This document shows positions 1-10,006 of a stretch of 64,000 bases of DNA, piece by piece. The notes beneath the pieces are model-generated. The model did no database searches, was not told where the DNA came from, and was given only the letters and a program-made list of their open reading frames with translations. Source of the DNA: Strigamia acuminata (taxonomy: Eukaryota > Arthropoda > Chilopoda > Geophilomorpha > Linotaeniidae); NCBI GenBank assembly GCA_949358305.1, contig OX442315.1, forward strand, positions 34,622,427-34,686,426, read 5' to 3'. Both the position numbers and the translations under genes were made by a program. Numbering within the stretch: the first letter of the stretch is position 1; every line of letters begins with the position of its first letter.

Positions 1-86
1 TCGAAGTAAGAACAAGAATCTTCTAACTCTTGACAGCAATGAAAAAATTGACTTTTTCAACAATATATTCCAACATAAAAATATGA
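1..86 (+). CDS. Gene A, partial type 1 exon (3' part)
   Basis: This is the tail of a CTLD exon cut by the window edge. The open frame reads through RSKNKNLL and EKIDFF and ends NMS, with a phase-1 donor A|GTAAGT at 87. It matches the 3' half of type 1 exons in genes B and C and supplies the N-terminal half of the domain completed by the next exon. Gene A is therefore an upstream member of the same lectin array. Confidence 0.8.
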
Positions 87-147
87 GTAAGTGATTTTGA
101 TGGTAAATTAATTTTTTCGCTTTAATTGTTTTCGTTTTCTCTTCTAG

Positions 148-446
148 CTGTGTGGGTAGGATTAGAAACCTACATGCAAATTGTAAACGGTAACAAGTAC
201 ATGTATTGGCGCTGGGTAGGAACAGGGCACGATATAACTTACAAAAACTGGTGTCCACGCAGCAAACTGCTAAAAGAATCAATGTGTGGCTACATCACGC
301 TCGACAGCATGTGTTGGATGGCAGAAAGGTGCACAAACTATGACATATTGAGTTTTGTTTGTGAAGATAAACATGCCATAACCCACAGTACAGGTCCTAC
401 TTTTCAGCACTATGTAGCAATGGCTTATCATAAAGGAGTTAAATAA
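148..446 (+). CDS. Gene A, terminal CTLD exon
   Basis: The acceptor CTTCTAG precedes 148, and the phase-1 frame gives (T)VWVGLETY, then the W-x-W core, NWC, CGY, CW, RC and SFVCED, the C-terminal half of a CTLD. Instead of the Thr-rich linker and a following half-domain, the protein ends with a short His/Thr/Tyr-containing tail and TAA at 444-446. This is the intact version of the ancestral last exon, whose decayed copy lies at 15036-15326 after gene B. The product is probably secreted, like the rest of the family; ligand unknown. Confidence 0.85.
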
Positions 447-1178
447 ATTAGGTTTTGTCAATACTTAATAAAACTTGTCCAACTTTTGTGAAAAATTTGT
501 AGTTATTTTATCTTTTGTATGTGACAGTGTATCCTCATGCTGGCATACACCCAATTTGTTTTACACCGTCTTTATTTCCATATTTTGATTTAACACGGTC
601 TAAAAAAATTAATTTTACATGATTTCTTTAGATTTAACACGTTTTTTTTTACAAAGATTTTTAAAAAGGTTGTGGTGATTTCGGATTTATGTGAGAAGGT
701 AAGTCAATAGGTCATTACGTCGTCTCCAAAGTCTATACACAGTGCTAGAATGGCCCGGCAGGATACCGGCAATTTCCCTGTGAATTTTTTTCCCCTTTTG
801 TTGAGGCCCGATCTATCTATATTTCCGGATATATATTTGCTCCCGTGGCCCGACCTGTCCATATTTCCCGGTACAAATTTGTTCCCGTTGCTCGACCTGC
901 CTAGATTTCCCCGTATTAAGTTTGTTCCCAGTCCAGCCCTGGCCCGGGACCAGGGTCGGCTCTAAAAGTTGTAGATGAGATTTTAATACTAAGTTGTTTT
1001 GCGATTGTTATTATAAGAAGTTTGCAACAGTGCTGGTTGTTACGTTGCTCGTTTTCAGAATGAGGAGAATAAACCGTTCTTTTTCGTTATATTGCACAAA
1101 TGGAGTGAAACTTCTTTCTAAATCGCAACAAAAGTAAGGACGTTTTCAAATTTTGGTAACCCTAAAATCTAAAAATTA
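447..1178. other. Intergenic flank between genes A and B
   Basis: No gene is recognised. From about 690 the sequence (pyrimidine-rich runs around GGCCCGAC and TTTGTTCCC) is repeated in the flank between genes B and C at about 15690-15801 and 22707-22980, where the Copia element has split it. The flank therefore belongs to the unit that was tandemly duplicated with the gene. A 71-residue Pro/Phe-rich ORF here is considered chance. Confidence 0.6.
467..472 (+). terminator. Poly(A) signal of gene A
   Basis: AATAAA lies 21 nt after the stop codon of the gene A terminal exon, a normal position for a cleavage and polyadenylation hexamer. The decayed counterpart behind gene B keeps a similar AATAAA-containing stretch near 15343. 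Confidence 0.6.
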
Positions 1179-1477
1179 CCGTACCGCCCCGTTTAAACGC
1201 TTGGGCGTTTAATTTCTTTTTTCCAGCCGCTTCCCCGGCGCTAATTTGAAACCCGGCGCTAAATTGAACCCGACGCATAACCGAAAATTCGTCAATTTTT
1301 CGCAAAAAATGGCGAATTTTCGGCAAAAATCACCGATTTTTTACAAAAAATCGGTGATTTTTGGGACCCGGCGCTTATTCGGGGCCGGCGCCAATTCACT
1401 GGACCGCCGATGACTGCCCGGCGCTAAAACGGGGCCTGCGCTTTATTGAACCCGGGCGTTTAAACGGGGCGGTACGG
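1179..1477. mobile_element. 299-bp TIR element with TA target duplication
   Basis: The ends are 22-bp perfect terminal inverted repeats, CCGTACCGCCCCGTTTAAAC followed by GC, flanked by TA at 1177-1178 and 1478-1479. The paralogous flank at about 22990-23000 reads AAAAATTATGTAATTTC with a single TA, which is the empty site. The centre holds a second inverted repeat around AAAATCACCGATTTTT. There is no ORF, so this is a non-autonomous (MITE-like) element of a TA-targeting superfamily. Confidence 0.85.
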
Positions 1478-1526
1478 TATGTAATTTCTAATCTAAATAA
1501 ACTATTAAATTAATAATTTAGTGCAG

Positions 1527-1872
1527 TCTGAATTTTTGGTCCAAAAACTGAATTTTTGGTCTAAAAACTGAATTTTTGGTCTAAAAACTGAATTTTTGGT
1601 CTAAAAACTGAATTTTTGTCTAAAAACTGAATTTTTGGTCTAAAAACTGAATTTTTGGTCTAAAAACTGAATTTTTGGTCTAAAAACTGAATTTTTGGTC
1701 TAAAAACTGAATTTTTGGTCTAAAAACTGAATTTTTGGTCCTAAAACAGTATTTTTTGTCCAAAAACAGAATTTTTGAACCAAAAACAGAATTTTTGGTC
1801 CAAAAACTGCATTTTTAGTCCAAAAACTGCATTTTTGGTCCAAAGAACTGAATTTTTGGTCCAAAAATGATT
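1527..1872. repeat. 20-bp minisatellite upstream of gene B
   Basis: About 17 head-to-tail copies of a 20-bp unit (CTGAATTTTTGGTCTAAAAA). The first copies are nearly uniform and the later ones more diverged (GGTCC, CTGCATTT). An orthologous array with fewer copies stands at 23060-23322 before gene C. The 67-residue minus-strand ORF here is only translated repeat. Confidence 0.9.
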
Positions 1873-2036
1873 TACTGAAGAGTAAAGCAAGGACAAAATT
1901 CAAAATTTTTCTTTGGAAGGGGGCCCACCAAAGACCCAGCCTGTGGGCTCGCTACAGGATGTGGGGGCCATAATTAAAATACAATTAACATTTTTAATAT
2001 TCTTTTTTTGCACTGTGGAAAACAACAAAGAAATAT

Positions 2037-2042
2037 TATAAA
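2037..2042 (+). promoter_or_regulatory. Candidate TATA box of gene B
   Basis: TATAAA lies 130 nt upstream of the gene B start codon, in a block conserved before gene C (TATAAA at 23491-23496). No convincing initiator stands at the usual distance, so this is positional inference only. Confidence 0.3.
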
Positions 2043-2171
2043 ACATTTCATTCAACTTGTTGTGTATCTAAATTTGAAATGTAGCACACTCACATTACAC
2101 TATTAATTACATCCGACATGGTTATTCAAAACCATTAAGTATTATTTTCACTTGCACACAGTGAATCTAAA

Positions 2172-2400
2172 ATGAATTTCAATCTGAAATTCAGTTACGT
2201 AGTTCTTGCAAATTTGTTTGTAGTTTCTCTCACTTTTGATGTTCTAACGTTTGAAGGACGGACATACTATATTGATTATGCAAGACCAGTTAGTTGGGCA
2301 GAGAGTGCCACTATTTGCTTGGAAAGAGGTTTGCAAATAGTCACTGTAAACACAAAAGCAATCAATGATTTTCTTAAAAAGGCAATTCGCAGAGATGAAG
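2172..2400 (+). CDS. Gene B exon 1: signal peptide and N-terminal half of CTLD 1
   Basis: ATG at 2172 begins a hydrophobic signal peptide (about residues 1-24, rich in V, L and F), then the start of a CTLD: TYYIDYARPVSW, a helix with ICLERG, and a second helix ending RRDE. The donor is chosen at GAAG|GTCTCA because only it joins exon 2 in frame. The stronger-looking GTAAAG 20 nt downstream would create a stop. The gene C copy has a 1-nt deletion between the two sites, consistent with that stretch being intronic. Confidence 0.8.
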
Positions 2401-2456
2401 GTCTCACAAAATACATTATAGTAAAGAACCATTTCAAAACATAATTTTTTTTGCAG

Positions 2457-2867
2457 ATTTTTGGTTAGGCTTAATGTCTTTCGTAAAATGGATGAGGCAT
2501 TTATCGTTATCAGCAGTAGACTCAACGAAACACCTGGCCTGGTATAGCCCAGTATCTCCATTGGTTTTTGATGATTGGTGTCCAAACCAGCCAGTCGATA
2601 GATACTTGGGTTCTTGTATATCCAAAACAAAATGTTGGAAGAGTGAAAATTATAATATACCAAAGTATACTATTTGTGAAGGAAAGACAGTTAAAGCTAA
2701 AACTTCGATTAACTGCAACGACAGACAATACACTTTCTACGAAAGTAAAGGAATTAGTTTTTTAGATGCCTACAGAATGTGTACAGTAAATGGAGAGAAC
2801 CTCGCTAACACTGCTGATAAGCAAGTAGCTAATTGTGTAATCAACGAAGCCAAAAATCAAAGAAAAA
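2457..2867 (+). CDS. Gene B exon 2
   Basis: Acceptor TTTTTTGCAG. The frame opens (D)FWLGLMSF and completes CTLD 1 with DDWCPNQ, SCISK, KCW and TICEG. It then starts CTLD 2 with QYTFYESKGISF and AYRMC. The linker is short (KTVKAKTSINC) without the Thr run of later exons and has an extra Cys. The donor A|GTCAGT at 2868 is phase 1. Gene C exon 2 is the same length and nearly identical. Confidence 0.88.
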
Positions 2868-4118
2868 GTCAGTGTTTTAGTTTTCAAATAGACATTACTG
2901 GTTTCTAAATGTTTAATTTAACTGTAAAATGGTGTAGCATTACTGTACTTGTACAGTCAGCGCCAAGTACACTGCTCGAAATAAGAGACATAAAAGCATG
3001 GGAAGTGTTAGTTAACCCAAATGCAGTAAATATTGTATTAAATGACAAAATTGCACCTTTTGGCAAAAGGTGTAATATTTATAAAGGTGTAAGAAAGAAG
3101 CTCATAAATGCTAGCCTCAAATAAATAAAAATAAAAATAGTGTTCTATTTCAATACTATTTTTATTTTTTATTTTCTACAGCATCAGGGAGTAATACTAT
3201 TCCATATTAAATATTTACAGCATAGGGAGTAACATTACTCCATATCTTTAAGGCTGTCTACAGGAGTGAGCATTGAGTAAGCCTGCCTCAGGATACCACG
3301 TAACAGAGGCACTAGGCCGAGCGCCCAAAAAATATTTTTTTCTACTTTTTGTTTTAGTGCCCCTTAAAACAATCAAAAACCTCTTTTGGAGGAGGAGCAG
3401 CAAAAAGAGTTTTTTGGCACTCTCAAAACCACAAGTACTTTTTGAGCGGGGGGGGCAATATTTGCCTCTGAGCACCATTTAGACTGTAAATGGCCCTGCA
3501 GGAGGTGCAGAAAGGATATCCGTTCTGCACCTCATGCTATTAATTTCTGCTTGCAAACAAGCAGAAAATAACAGCGCAAGACGTAGAAGTTTGGATGTGC
3601 CAAGACAGGTACTGATATGAGGGTTAATCTTAGAATCTCGTAAGCAATGTCGTGCATATATAACCTCTTGTAATTGTACAACTATCATTGATGTGTTTGT
3701 ATAAACTCCTACTCATTCATTTCTTTCTGTAAGTCAAATGCATTCTTTTGAGGTCTTTGTTTTGGTTTAATGAACATGCTCACAGTTAGTAGTTAGTAGT
3801 TTCTGTGTAAATTTTAGTGTAAATTCAAGTGTAAATAAATTAGCCCAAGTGTGGCCAGATACAGGTCGCATTCCATCGCACAAATGCTGTCGAATACCGT
3901 GCGCCTACACCCAATGTTTCTCCTACAGCTCTTCGTCTTCCTCCGGTTCTCCCTATTGCACTCGTGGTTTTGCAACCTATTCCTTATTTTACACAGACAG
4001 CAATATACGCTTGTAAGCCTTAAAATAGTAATATTTTTTTAAGAAAAGTTTTTTTTTAATACTTTTGGAAATGGGCTGTATTTTTTAATGATTATAAATA
4101 CTTAAAACATTTCTATAG
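2868..4118 (+). other. Gene B intron 2 (1.25 kb)
   Basis: It contains an A/T-rich hairpin (AAAATAAAAATAGT at about 3128 facing ACTATTTTTATTTT at about 3157) and short palindromic GGGAGTAA...TTACTCC motifs at about 3186-3244. No exon was found. The paralogous intron of gene C shares both ends but carries a 3-kb Copia wreck in the middle. Small ORFs at 3248-3690 have no coding character. Confidence 0.6.
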
Positions 4119-4583
4119 ATTTCTGGATAGGATTGAAAAGCTTCGATCCATATGGAAATCCAGTATCCAAATGGCATTGGAATAGCACTCGCAAAGACGT
4201 GACTTACACAAATTGGTGTCCCCCAATAGGCTACAAACAAGGAAGACGATACAAGTATCACTGGTGTGCTTACATAAATTTTGACGAACAGTGCTGGCAA
4301 ACAGAACAGTGTGACAGAGACGGTGGATATGTGCATGGATTTATTTGTGAAAGTAAAACTGTGACCACTACCACAACTCCAAAACCTACAACTACAACTA
4401 AGACCCCAATCACCAAAACAGTTCACACCACACATGATGGTATTCACTATTATTTCTACGACGGCTCAGTAAGTCAACCAGAAGCAAATGCAATGTGTCG
4501 ACAAGCAGGATACAACCTTATCACTATTGATGATGTGAAGATAGCTACTTATATTGCGGCAGAAACTAAGAAGAGAGATAAAA
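4119..4583 (+). CDS. Gene B exon 3
   Basis: The exon opens (N)FWIGLKSF and contains WHWNSTRKDV, NWCPP, WCAY, QCW and GFICE. The linker is Thr/Pro-rich (TTTTTPKPTTTTK). The 3' half, from PITKTVHTT through TKKRDK, is almost identical to that of exons 4-6, so the right boundary of this exon belongs to the amplified block while its left half is unique. Length 465 nt. Confidence 0.88.
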
Positions 4584-4664
4584 GTAAGTATGCAATGGGT
4601 AATGAATAAATATAAATTCTGCTATTTACAATGTTCACGTTTAATCTCAATTTTCAATTTTTAG

Positions 4665-5111
4665 ATTATTGGATTGGCGCGGAGAAAGTGATAAACAGCA
4701 AAAATGATTGGAATTGGGGCATCACCGGCCTTGGTGTAACATATCAGAAATGGTGTACACACAACATAAAAGCAGACGATATCTGTTCATTTCTTAACGC
4801 TAAAGAACAATATGATTGTTGGATGTATTCAAATTGTAAGCAAGCGTCTTATGTTGAAGGCTTCATTTGTGAAGATAAGAAAGAGAGAACTACTACAACC
4901 ACTACCACAACTCCAAAACCTACAACCAAGACCCCAATCACCAAAACAGTTCACACCACACCTGATGGTATTCACTATTATTTCTACGACGGCTCAGTAA
5001 GTCAACCAGAAGCAAATGCAATATGTCGACAAGCAGGATACAACCTTATCACTATTGATGATGTGAAGATAGCTACTTATATTGCGGCAGAAACTAAGAA
5101 GAGAGATAAAA
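4665..5111 (+). CDS. Gene B exon 4 (type 3 module)
   Basis: First unit of the homogenised block. It opens (N)YWIGAEKV, with WNWGITGLGV, KWCTHN, ICSF, DCWMYSNC and GFICED, a (T)8 linker with PKPTTK, then HYYFYDGSVSQPEANAIC. The 81-bp intron that follows carries an in-frame TAA inside AATAAA, so an unspliced or prematurely polyadenylated message would end nine residues later. Confidence 0.9.
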
Positions 5112-5192
5112 GTAAGTATGCAATGGGTAATGAATAAATATAAATTCTGCTATTTACAATGTTCACGTTTAATCTCAATTTTCAATTTTTAG

Positions 5193-5639
5193 ATTATTGG
5201 ATTGGCGCGGAGAAAGTGATAAACAGCAAAAATGATTGGAATTGGGGCATCACCGGCCTTGGTGTAACATATCAGAAATGGTGTACACACAACATAAAAG
5301 CAGACGATATCTGTTCATTTCTTAACGCTAAAGAACAATATGATTGTTGGATGTATTCAAATTGTAAGCAAGCGTCTTATGTTGAAGGCTTCATTTGTGA
5401 AGATAAGAAAGAGAGAACTACTACAACCACTACCACAACTCCAAAACCTACAACTAAGACCCCAATCACCAAAACAGTTCACACCACACCTGATGGTATT
5501 CACTATTATTTCTACGACGGCTCAGTAAGTCAACCAGAAGCAAATGCAATATGTCGACAAGCAGGATACAACCTTATCACTATTGATGATGTGAAGATAG
5601 CTACTTATATTGCGGCAGAAACTAAGAAGAGAGATAAAA
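5193..5639 (+). CDS. Gene B exon 5 (type 3 module)
   Basis: Second unit. Its translation is the same as exon 4, and the nucleotide difference I saw is a silent change in the Thr linker. Because a type 3 exon ends with the same kind of half-domain that precedes it, skipping or repeating it leaves a complete CTLD at the junction. Confidence 0.9.
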
Positions 5640-5720
5640 GTAAGTATGCAATGGGTAATGAATAAATATAAATTCTGCTATTTACAATGTTCACGTTTAA
5701 TCTCAATTTTCAATTTTTAG

Positions 5721-6167
5721 ATTATTGGATTGGCGCGGAGAAAGTGATAAACAGCAAAAATGATTGGAATTGGGGCATCACCGGCCTTGGTGTAACATAT
5801 CAGAAATGGTGTACACACAACATAAAAGCAGACGATATCTGTTCATTTCTTAACGCTAAAGAACAATATGACTGTTGGATGTATTCAAATTGTAAGCAAG
5901 CGTCTTATGTTGAAGGCTTCATTTGTGAAGATAAGAAAGAGAGAACTACTACAACCACTACCACAACTCCAAAACCTACAACTAAGACCCCAATCACCAA
6001 AACAGTTCACACCACACCTGATGGTATTCACTATTATTTCTACGACGGCTCAGTAAGTCAACCAGAAGCAAATGCAATATGTCGACAAGCAGGATACAAC
6101 CTTATCACTATTGATGATGTGAAGATAGCTACTTATATTGCGGCAGAAACTAAGAAGAGAGATAAAA
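5721..6167 (+). CDS. Gene B exon 6 (type 3 module)
   Basis: Third unit, with a silent T-to-C in the DCW cysteine codon and a changed base just after the donor (GTAAGTATAC). The following intron is shortened to 64 bp by loss of the TGCTATTTACAATGTTCACG segment present in introns 4 and 5. Confidence 0.9.
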
Positions 6168-6231
6168 GTAAGTATACAATGGGTAATGAATAAATATAAA
6201 TTCAAGTTTAATCTCAATTTTCAATTTTTAG

Positions 6232-6639
6232 ATTATTGGATTGGCGCGGAGAAAGTGATAAACAGCAATAATGATTGGAAATGGGGTAACACCAACCTTG
6301 GTGTAGAATATCAGAAATGGTGTACACACAACATAAAAGCAGACAATATCTGTTCATTTCTTAACGCTAAAGAAAAATATGATTGTTGGATGTATTCAAA
6401 TTGTAAGCAAGCGAGTTATGTTGAAGGCTTTATTTGTGAAGATAGACCGAGACAAACACCCGATTACGACATTATAATGTACAAAGGTCATGAATACTTG
6501 TTGTACTATAAAAATCACAAAAAGTATAGTTGGTACGAAGCTAGAGACGTATGTAAAAGTAAGAATAAGTATCTTATCACTTTTGACAATGATGAAAAAA
6601 TGCACTTTTTCAACGGAATATTCCGAGCTAAAAGTTTGA
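6232..6639 (+). CDS. Gene B exon 7 (type 3 to type 1 transition)
   Basis: The 5' half is type 3 like (YWIGAEKVINSNNDWKWG, GFICED) and, notably, closer to gene C exons 4-7 (NNDWKWG, GVEYQ) than to its own neighbours 4-6. After RPRQTPDYD it switches to the type 1 3' half (YKGHEYLLYYKN, SWYEARDVC). From here on the alternating type 2/type 1 series begins. Confidence 0.9.
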
Positions 6640-6706
6640 GTAAGTTTGTGATTTTTCTGAACTAGACATTTCCTTATGTCATAATTGTTTTCAATATTGC
6701 TTACAG

Positions 6707-7147
6707 CTGTTTGGATAGGATTAGAAACTTACATTAACACGGCAGACAATAATAAGTACATGTATTGGCATTGGGCTGGAACAGGATACAATTTAACTTC
6801 CACCAATTGGTGTACTAGCAGCATTCTGCAAAAAGAATCAATGTGTGGTTATGTGAAGCTTGAAACCTTGTGTTGGATGACAGAAAGGTGCATTCAAAAT
6901 TACATAACAAATTTTGTTTGTGAAGATATAAATGCCAGTAACAAACCTCCTCCTCCTCCCGAAGTTCAAAAGCCAACCACTAGCGTTACCACACCTGACG
7001 GTACTCGCTATTATTTCTATGACATACTGTTTGCAAGTCAACCAGAAGCAAATGCAATATGTCGACAAAATGGGCACAATCTTGTTACTATTGACGATGT
7101 GCAGATATCTGATTTTCTTACAGCAGAAATTAAAAGAAAGAAAAAAA
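6707..7147 (+). CDS. Gene B exon 8 (type 2)
   Basis: Opens (T)VWIGLETYI with YWHWAGTGYNLTSTNWC, CGYVKLETLCW, RC and NFVCED. The linker is Pro-rich (KPPPPPEVQKPTTS) rather than Thr-rich. The 3' half has a two-residue insertion before SQPEANAIC (FYDILFASQ) shared only with gene C exon 8. Donor A|GTAAGT. Confidence 0.9.
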
Positions 7148-8504
7148 GTAAGTGCAAAATTAGATACTCCGTATGATTTAGGTGTTGGTTTCATTAATCA
7201 AGGCAATCTTGTAATTTTGAAATCTTAGCAATTTTGCACTTTTGGATTTGTCATGTGGTTTCAGTTCCACCAATCATGTGCATAATTGCAAAAACCAGTA
7301 CGGAAGCTTACACAGTTCAGTACAAACCACGTGATAATGAGCATGTGTATTGGAAGTGGAACAACACCGGACTCGGTGTAACATGAAAATTGGTGCCCGG
7401 ATCAAATGTCAACAAAGGATCATCCTTGTTCATTCGCTAATGGTGGCCAACCAAATGCTTGCTGGCTGTTTTCAAATTGCCAAAGAAATATTGCTATTAC
7501 AGGCTTCATTGGTGAAGATAGATTAAATCCAAGTGGCCATCAGAAATTGTGATTAACAATTAGTTGCAAAATCAATCTCATGATTTTGCAATTTTGCAAT
7601 TATTTAAAGTCACATGACTTCTTATCCACCATATTGGGTTTTAGTTGTACCCAACCAAATTTAAAATGCGATGCAAAATAACTAGTTCTATTTGTGTGAT
7701 GGAAACAAATTTTTTTTAATAAAGTGCATAAACATAAGTTTCACAGATTGCATCAGTTATTACTTGAGTTTCCTTGCTGTTATACAGTCATGGATGCGTC
7801 AGCATATTGATGATATACAAGGATACAAGTTGGCCACTTAGATAGAGCTTGGATGCCTCCATTTTGTTTTGAATTTCACAAGCCTCAAAATCACTTCTTA
7901 TCAAAATCACAAAAGTTTACCTTTTAGAAGTTTTTAAGATTTTGTGTTTTCACTCTCTTGTAATTTAATGAATGTGTATGTGATTGGTAGAACAGATATC
8001 ATGTGACTATAGCCAAAAATATCAAAATTGTCCATGTCACATAATCACAAAATTGACTGGGTTAATTGAATATAATCCCCTTTTTGGAGGCATCTATAAA
8101 TATTGAGTTTGTGATTAATGCAAAATCACAAAATTGCAAAGTCAAACATAATGAAACCCCCTAATAAGCTTATTAGCTTATATTCATACACACATTTCCA
8201 GAGTTTTGTGCTTTTGGTCCAAGAAGCATTTTTATTTGGTGTAAAAAATATATTTATGAAGAAAAATGAATTTCTATACCTGAAAAAATGTATTCAAAAA
8301 ACCTAAAAAAAAGGAGCCTTTTTAGACAAAAAAGAAGCATTTTTAGACAAAAAATGCATTTTTAAACATGCATTTGTGGGTCTGCAAAATACACGTTTCG
8401 GCACAGAAAGACATTTTTACAGATATCACGAAAGCGCGTTCTTTCGACTGGGGGCTCACTAAATGCAAAGTTAACGTTTAATTAGAATTTCTTTAAATTT
8501 ATAG
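7148..8504 (+). other. Gene B intron 8 (1.36 kb)
   Basis: Apart from the dead exon fragment at 7298-7528, this intron is A/T-rich, with many TCACAAAAT and GCATTTTT motifs and no ORF of note. It is collinear with gene C intron 8 (31869-33484), which lacks the exon fragment but carries an extra GC-rich DNA transposon. Confidence 0.7.
7298..7528 (+). pseudogene. Dead copy of gene B exon 11 5' half inside intron 8
   Basis: 231 bp nearly identical to 9515-9747 (the 5' half of exon 11), with two substitutions and a 2-nt AT deletion (GTAACATGAAAATTGG against GTAACATATGAAAATTGG) that creates an in-frame TGA. It lacks the acceptor and the first 13 bases of the exon. It ends where the sequence returns to AATCCAAGTGG, shared with gene C intron 8, where about 90 bp of different sequence occupies the place. 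It is a recent, non-functional exon fragment. Confidence 0.88.
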
Positions 8505-8921
8505 ATTATTGGATTGGTGCAGAGGCTTATACAGATGACAAAGGGTATGTGAATTGGAAGTGGAATAACACCAAACTCGATATATCATATGAAAACTGGT
8601 GTCCACACCAAACGTCAACAAAAGATTATCCTTGTTCATATGCTGATGCTGCAGACAGAGATGCTTGCTGGATGTTTTCACATTGCGGAAGAAATAATAT
8701 CGTTACAGGTTTCATAGGTGAAGATAGAATAAACCATACCCCTGATTATGATATTGTAAAGTACAAGGGTCATGAATACTTTGTGTACAATAAAAATCCT
8801 AAAAAACGTAGTTGGTACGAAGCTAAAGAAACATGTCGAAGTAAGAACAAGTATCTTCTTGTTCTTGAAAGCACTGGGAAAATTGATTTTTTCAACAGAA
8901 TTTTCCGAACTAAACATATGA
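8505..8921 (+). CDS. Gene B exon 9 (type 1)
   Basis: Opens (N)YWIGAEAYT with NWKWNNTKLD, NWCPHQ, PCSY, ACWMFSHC and then GFIGED, where the usual last CTLD cysteine is Gly. The 3' half has EYFVYNKNPKKRSW and ETCRSKNKY. The donor is A|GTAAAT, weaker than in most sister exons. Confidence 0.9.
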
Positions 8922-8995
8922 GTAAATTAGTGATTTTTTTTTAAAAAAGAAGTAGTATTATTACATTTTAATTGTTTTTTTGATATCTTTTACAG

Positions 8996-9418
8996 CTGTC
9001 TGGATAGGATTAGCAACCTACAATAATCCGAACACAAACTGGCGCTGGACAGGAATAGAAAATGATATAACTAATGATAATTGGTGTGATCAAGGCAGTA
9101 TGAAGCAAGAAGGAATGTGTGGTTATATAACCCTTGATTCGTTGTGTTGGAAAGCAGTGAAGTGCATGCAAAATGACATACAGAGTTTTGTTTGTCAAGA
9201 TAAAGATGCAACTCCTAAAACCTCTACCACTAACAATGTTCAAAAGCCCAGCTATAACATTATCACTCCTAGTGGTACTCGCTATTATTTCTACGAAGGC
9301 ACAGTAAGTCAACCGGAAGCAAATGCTATATGTCGAACCAATGGGCAGAACCTTGTCACTATTGACGATGCGCAGACGTGTGCTTTTCTTACAGCAGAAA
9401 TTAAAAAAAAAAATCGAA
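8996..9418 (+). CDS. Gene B exon 10 (type 2)
   Basis: Short type 2 exon (423 nt) because the first loop is trimmed (ATYNNPNTNWRW). It has NWCDQGSMK, CGYITLDSLCW and SFVCQD. The linker is short and Asn/Thr-containing (TSTTNNVQKPS). The donor A|GTATAC is non-consensus; the gene C copy has the same donor, so it is conserved. Confidence 0.88.
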
Positions 9419-9501
9419 GTATACAAGGGGACATAATTGAATAGACAAAATGCATTAATTGCAAAGCTGATGGCTTAATTTGATTTGTATTCTATTTTTA
9501 G

Positions 9502-9933
9502 ATTATTGGATTGGTACGGAAGCTTACACAGTTCAGTACAACCCACGTGATAATGAGCATGTGTATTGGAAGTGGAACAACACTGGACTCGGTGTAACAT
9601 ATGAAAATTGGTGCCCGGATCAAATGTCAACAAAGGATCATCCTTGTTCATTCGCTAATGGTGGCCAACCAAATGCTTGCTGGCTGTTTTCAAATTGCCA
9701 AAGAAATATTGCTATTACAGGCTTCATTGGTGAAGATAGATTAAATCATACGCCTGATTATGATATTGTAATGTACCAAGGTCACGAGTACTTGCTGTAC
9801 AGTAAAAATGGTAAGAAAGTTAGTTGGTACGAAGCTAAAGATGTATGTCGAGGTAAGAACAAGTATCTTCTTATGCTTACCAGCAATGAAAAAATTGACT
9901 TTTTCAACAGAATATTCCGAACAAAAAATATGA
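9502..9933 (+). CDS. Gene B exon 11 (type 1)
   Basis: Opens (D/N)YWIGTEAYTVQY with HVYWKWNNTGLGV, NWCPDQ, PCSFANGGQ, ACWLFSNC and GFIGED. The 3' half has GKKVSWYEAKDVCRGKNKY. This is the donor sequence of the dead fragment in intron 8. Confidence 0.9.
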
Positions 9934-10006
9934 GTAAGTTAGTGATTTTTTTACAAATAAGAACCTTAGCTACAATTTAACTGTTTTCAAAACTTATTTC
10001 AAATAG

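Larger units (their letters stand above)
4398..6231 (+). repeat. 528-bp tandem exon-intron duplication (exons 4-6)
   Basis: Three exon-plus-intron units repeat with exact 528-bp spacing (acceptors end at 4664, 5192 and 5720). They differ at only a few bases, for example one C/T in the linker and one T/C in the DCW codon. Homology begins inside the linker of exon 3 and fades in exon 7. In the paralogous gene C block the spacing is 525 bp and the sequence is clearly different. Confidence 0.92.

Noticed and set aside
750-965. 71-codon Pro/Phe-rich ORF
   Set aside because: Low-complexity flank sequence; the duplicated copy at 15715 is not conserved as an ORF.
2420-2426. GTAAAG as donor of gene B exon 1
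   Set aside because: It would join out of frame and create a stop; the GTCTCA site keeps phase 1 in both paralogs.
4398-6231. CRISPR-like regular spacing of near-identical repeats
   Set aside because: The units are 528 bp exon-plus-intron blocks in a eukaryotic gene; there are no short repeats with unique spacers.
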